From: Epiperipatus broadwayi
Lineage: Eukaryota; Onychophora; Udeonychophora; Euonychophora; Peripatidae
Assembly: GCA_028023455.1 (NCBI GenBank)
Contig: JAQFVV010012544.1
Span: 496,001-560,000, forward strand
Length of the DNA: 64,000 nt
Direction: 5' to 3'
The first letter of the stretch is position 1; each line of letters starts with the position of its first letter. Positions 59,290-64,000 of the stretch are shown here, in pieces. The position numbers and the translations under genes were made by a program. The notes under the pieces are model-generated. The model worked only from the letters and a program-made list of their open reading frames with translations, was not told the origin of the DNA and did no database searches.

Positions 59290-60450
59290 CTATACTTGTA
59301 GAGGCCACTTTACCTATTTTTCTTTTTCCAGAATTATTTCATGTGCTTCTCTTTTACTTTATTTTTTTATATCATCCATTTTTATCTGGTGTTTGTAACC
59401 TTTCTTTACACTACTCAATGATTTTGCTGTTTTTACTCTTTCCTCAAGTTTTTCTTGTAGCTATATTATTTTTGCACTGAGTTGTTCTTTCATTTCTTTC
59501 AAATCTGCCAAGGTAATAGCCTGTAATTAAGCAATATTTCTAGATACTATTTGAACTTGATCATCATGGTGTTTATTAAGTTTACTCCATTAAAATCTAT
59601 ATGGTTTCCCTGCAACCTGATCTTATTTTGTCTTTAGAAACTTTTTCTATATCATCTATACATGCTTTCCCTGCCTGTATTTATCACAAATTTATCTGTG
59701 TATTTCCTTGATTTGAGAAGATATTATATGTGTAAATAGAAATAACCTTTAACCTATAATGTCACCAAAATTATTCATTATTACTAATTGATAATCACTT
59801 TTACTTCAGCAAAAAACTTAAACAAAAGAGCTATTATGGGTTTAATGGCAAAACTAGTTTGGCCTGAGGAATTGACAATTAGTAATAATTGATAATTTCT
59901 TTGTAACATCAAAGGTTAATGGTCATTTTTATTTACATAGAAATTATCTCCTCAATTGTATTCTTTGTTATAATAAAAATCCATGAAATATTTACTTCAA
60001 TATATTTATATATAACCTACTTTTGTATCTATTCCAATTTACTCTCTATTTTATCTTCAATTCTTTTTTGATTATTTTTCTTTTTGATTCTTTTCATTCT
60101 CTTTTGTTTTTCTCTATATTGTTTCCCGATTTTTCTCCAGTTTCTGCAATAATTGCCATATCAACCTCAGTGTGGTTCTCTGCTCTATTTTTTGTAGAAT
60201 CTCTTTTTCAGATCTTTTTCAGAAAATTTTCTTCTATTGAAATGTTTCATTCTTTGAATGTCACCTCTAAACTCTCTTAAATGAAATGTTCTCATGCTCT
60301 AGACTTATCTTTTGATCTATGTTGGTAGATCACCATTCAATTTTTTTATATATTGTATAATTTTCTGTTGTGTGATTTTGATAATATTTTTCTAAATGAT
60401 TTCTCCTTAGACTGATCCCAAAATTCTTACACTGTTTCTTCTGTGTGTGT
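59290..60450 (-). pseudogene. Possible coiled-coil coding relic, unrecognised
   Basis: On the minus strand, two stretches read as charged, Lys/Glu-rich protein interrupted by stops. Around 60020-60280 there is AENHTEVDMAIIAETGEKSG followed by a Lys/Arg/Glu-rich run. Around 59320-59510 there is LKEMKEQLSAKII, LQEKLEERVKTAKSLSS, HQIKMDDIKK and REAHEIILEKEK. Three of the stops (TAG, TAA, TAG) stand where CAG or CAA would continue a heptad pattern. This suggests a once-coding coiled coil, from a host gene copy or a LINE ORF1. I do not recognise the protein. A 55-bp inverted repeat separates the two stretches. Confidence 0.3.
59742..59930. repeat. Inverted repeat, about 55-bp arms
   Basis: Segments 59742-59795 and 59872-59930 are complementary with mismatches (TTATTACTAATTG against its complement, and AACCTTTAACC against GGTTAATGGTC). 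Loop about 75 nt. No known family. Confidence 0.5.
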
Positions 60451-61778
60451 GTTGTTGTTTTTTTTGCAATATCTGAATCATTCTAATACAACTATCTCCC
60501 TGTAGTATGAGTTACTTTTACTTATTGTTTTATACTTTTATGACCTGGTTCATGTGTTATACTTGAGAAATTCCTTCATTAGTGTCAGATGATTGTTTTG
60601 TAATCAACATATATAAAATAAACATATTTTTACACAGTTGCTAGCATCCTTTCTCATCTTAAGAGAGCCAAATTAAATTAATATTTTTGGGGTTGATATA
60701 ATCAGATATAATGATAGTGCCAAAATTATATATGTCTCACTTTTTTTTTATAAAATCAAATTCAAGTTGACTTTACTAAAAATTAATATATATATATCAT
60801 ATGAACGATGGCCTATATCTTTAATCCAAAGTGACCTAAATATGTAATATGTCCCTCTCTACTTGCTTACCCTATAGATACAATAGATGAAATATATATA
60901 TATACATGTGTAATGTTATAGAACTGGTTTTCCACATTATCTTTTATTACTATATACACATCTTTTAGTATTAGTTAGGACAAGGTGAAGAATGAGATTT
61001 CCTTTGTATCTTACCACAACCAAATATTATCCTCAAATACTCCATTATATTGAGATATCAAATTCTAATAATAATAAAAAAACAGTATTATGTGATCAGA
61101 CAATATAATATTATATATATATGAGATTATTTATATATTGTGATAGTAACCTCATTGGTTCAGTAATGTTCAAAAAACAACTTAATTTTTTTTTATAAGA
61201 GCAGAAATTTTCAATTTATATTATAAGTATGAATATAGCATTTCCAAGGGATATCAAAATGGTGATCATAATTTAAGACAAGGATAAAATGTTTTGCTAA
61301 ATTTTAAAAATCGTGTTCAAAGTTAAACTTAGATAAAAATATTCATTAAACAATTTAGGCCATCAATCCAACATTACACAGAGGAATAATTGAATACCTC
61401 ATAGTGAAATAAATAAAACAATCACAACATAACTATAATTTCAGTGAATTATATTCAGTTTAAAAATAATGTAAATAAATTTTACTTCCACAAAACATTT
61501 AAATGTGCCTGTATGTATTTATGTGTGCATATAGACATAATAAAAAGATGTTTTTTTTAAAAAAAAATTAAGAATATATTCAATATAAAACCATAGGGAA
61601 AACACATAAGGATATAGAATATGAGAACTACCAGTTTACAAATGTTAATCTTGTTGATTTTAAAAAAATATCAGGTAATAATCTATCATTTATGTAAAAA
61701 TAAACATAAATAATTGTATATTTGTTATGATAATAATTTCATTTGAAATAATTTTTTTATGTAAATTGTGTTATAAAT
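60451..61778. other. AT-rich non-coding stretch
   Basis: No gene or repeat family recognised; scattered TA runs only (for example 60892-60903). Confidence 0.4.
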
Positions 61779-61979
61779 ATGGCTGATTTTACCATGCAGA
61801 AAATGACCAGGAGAACAATACCTTCTGGAAGGAAGCCATTGGCAGGCCTACCTAATAAAAATTTTGCAAACAAAGTAAAATTAAGTGGAAAAGGAGTTAG
61901 AATTTGTCATTTTATATCACATGGTCCGCATTATATAAAGAAGTGTCAGCGAAATGCAGTGTTCTTTTTTTGTTGTTGA
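61779..61979 (+). CDS. Possible first coding exon of unknown protein
   Basis: An ATG in good context (A at -3, G at +4) opens a 66-codon frame whose first 37 or so residues look more protein-like than other frames here. It begins MADFTMQKMTRRTIPSGRKP. It includes RKPLAGLPN, which matches the APC/C destruction-box pattern RxxLxxLxN and is followed by a basic stretch. Such a motif near the N-terminus is seen in cyclins and securins, but no further similarity is visible. A possible splice donor (AACAAA then GTAAAA) follows at about 61874. It may equally be a chance open frame. Confidence 0.22.
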   Translation: MADFTMQKMTRRTIPSGRKPLAGLPNKNFANKVKLSGKGVRICHFISHGPHYIKKCQRNAVFFFCC

Positions 61980-64000
61980 TCTTTTGCATGACAGCCTCTA
62001 CTTAATTTTGTCATTTTAAATTTGTTATTACATAGATTTAAGTGACAAAGGTCAGCTAAGAAAGGAATCATCAGATGTTTACATTCCAGAATGGATAATG
62101 ATCTCTTGATTATCATCATGATTAACTACTAGAAACATAATTAAGTATTTAATAGCTGAAGCTGATTAAAAAAAATTTGCCATCTGAATTTTTTTTTTAA
62201 CCTGAGAATTATTTTAATTTAGAACTGAGGATTTCAGTCTTTTAAAACTTTAGCATGATTTGCCAGCTGCACTTAATGGACCAGGTTTTATTGTCTTTGT
62301 CAACTCTATGCAAATCATTAACTAAACTCACCTGTGAAATTATTATGTAAACTAATGTCTTTATTTTGCCAATCTCTGAAAGAAATTGAAATTGTGGAAG
62401 TTTTAAAATGATGCAATGTCTCTTGCTTCTTCAATATGAATCAGAAGGAATCATCTGAGGAATGTGATCATGTGATGTTTATGATTTGTTGTTTTATATT
62501 TTTTATAATAAATTTAATTGTATGCAAGATGATTAAATTATGGTCTTGGCAACCCTAAGCAGATCAGATAGTATGTTTTCTTTATTGAAGTTAGTTTGAT
62601 ATTTGAGTGTAGTTATTAAATATAAGTTGATGCTTTATTATTATATTTGTTAAATTCTTAAATTACTCTATTGTGTATGAGATTTTCCTATTTTATATAT
62701 CTCATATTTTATTGCCATATTTCTCAGGTATCACAGTGTGTACTTATTAATATAAATGAATAAATAACATTTTATTTATATAGTTGAAATGTAATTATGA
62801 TAATAATGTTAAGTTTAATAAATAATACAAGTCAAGTAGAATGTTTTGTTTGAAACTTTAACATTATATAAATGGGCCATGTAGATATTAAATTTGGTTA
62901 GTGAAAAATAAATGTACCTAAATAAGAAATTTAATAAGATGATACCACTTTCACAATACAAATATAGAAAATACTGGGGATCTATAAAACATAGAGTAAT
63001 CTTTTATTTAATTTAATAAATTTTAAGATAAGTATATGTTAGAAAATCCATCTATACGCAATCTTTTTTATTGGTTTGTGTATTTGTGTAAACAACACTT
63101 CTCATAACACATTGGTGCATCTACTTGCAATATTTTTTTTAGAAAAGTGTATATAAAAACTTTGTTACATAAGAACTTGTGGGAATATTAATATAATTAT
63201 CTTAAATCTTTTATTTATTTTATATTACATGCTTTCTATTAAAGTGATCACATTAGCATAATCATATTAATATAATTTTCATAGTCAAATTTTTATTATA
63301 ATTTATTTCAGCTCATCAGGTGAATATTATTTACATTAAAAATGCACTATTTTCATGGCTCTGTTTATATGTGCTATAAGGTATGTGCTGGATACAATAT
63401 CAAAATACCCATTTGTATCCTGTCACAACTTTACAAACTGTATTATATATATAAGAGTTTTTATAGTATTAGAAGAGTAGGAGAAATAATTTGTAGGTGA
63501 AAATATTACTTTGACATTCATGATGGCATGCTAAGCCACAAGTATTCTGTTTTATTAGTCTTGAATAAAAATTATCAGCATATACAATATTTAAATGCAG
63601 GACAATCCCTGAGATTTATAAATAATATTGATGATCACATATAGTTGAATAGTAATGGATACTATTCACGTGACAAATATTTTTACTTATTGATCTTATT
63701 ATTACTTTTAAGAGATTTACATCAAGAGCAAGATAGACACTACTTGGTGATTGATCATTTTGACCTTGCAGACTGTTACAGTATGTAAATTGTACCCAGG
63801 GAATCTGGACGTAAGTAAGGATCAACATGTAAATTATGAATTGTCGTGAATCAAAGAATCAGGTGAAGCTCAGGGTTCTTTGCTACTATAATGTATGCTA
63901 ACAATAAAGAAAGCTACAATCTACAGTAATAATAATAATGATAAATAATAATCATTAAACATTATAAAGTATAACTGAATAAAATTTTAAGAGGAGGAGA
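61980..64000. other. AT-rich non-coding stretch
   Basis: No gene, RNA or family-level repeat is supported. A minus-strand frame at 63616-63828 has no recognisable domain. Confidence 0.4.

Noticed and set aside
1-64000. CRISPR arrays, operons, riboswitches or bacterial genes
   Set aside because: Nothing of the kind is present; composition and element types are those of an animal genome.

Overview
This window looks like intergenic or intronic DNA from a very AT-rich animal genome, most likely an invertebrate. I see no ribosome-binding sites, operons or dense coding, and no convincing intact host gene. Almost everything recognisable is a mobile element or its remains. Penelope-like elements (PLEs), tRNA-derived SINEs, an L1-type LINE and Ty3/Gypsy LTR elements together fit an invertebrate such as a mollusc or cnidarian, but the species cannot be fixed from the sequence.

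Layout: 1.0-3.6 kb holds two different PLE 3' ends in tandem on the minus strand. 6.3-6.7 kb and 17.7-18.65 kb hold old LINE reverse-transcriptase relics. 14.35-14.89 kb is a fold-back element with a 15-bp direct repeat at its ends. 19.5-27.25 kb is a decayed Ty3/Gypsy element: two ~3.1-kb direct repeats (TG...CA) flank a frameshifted integrase. 27.28-28.0 kb is a tandem pair of an unnamed repeat that recurs at 41.8 kb. tRNA-derived SINEs lie at 19.0, 28.9, 36.5 and 51.0 kb; the one at 36.5 kb sits inside a 1.07-kb TIR element. 40.7-41.4 kb is another fold-back element. 44.2-50.7 kb is an L1-like LINE on the minus strand lying between two PLE fragments. 51.4-52.4 and 54.4-55.5 kb are inverted repeats built from hammerhead-bearing units. 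55.6-59.1 kb is a young non-autonomous LTR element with 1,390-bp LTRs and a 4-bp target duplication. 59.3-60.4 kb contains a possible coiled-coil coding relic, and 61.8 kb a possible first exon.

The most interesting system is a family of short units (398 and 453 bp) that each carry one type-I hammerhead-ribozyme-like motif with a two-base-pair stem III. They are joined head to tail and then arranged as large inverted repeats, one of them bounded by a 12-bp direct repeat. This resembles the retrozyme / PLE terminal-repeat class of hammerhead retroelements, and PLE sequence lies directly beside one array. Two of the five near-complete motifs keep every core nucleotide. A second genome-wide signal is that differences between the paired LTRs fall mostly at CpG dinucleotides, which suggests these elements were cytosine-methylated.
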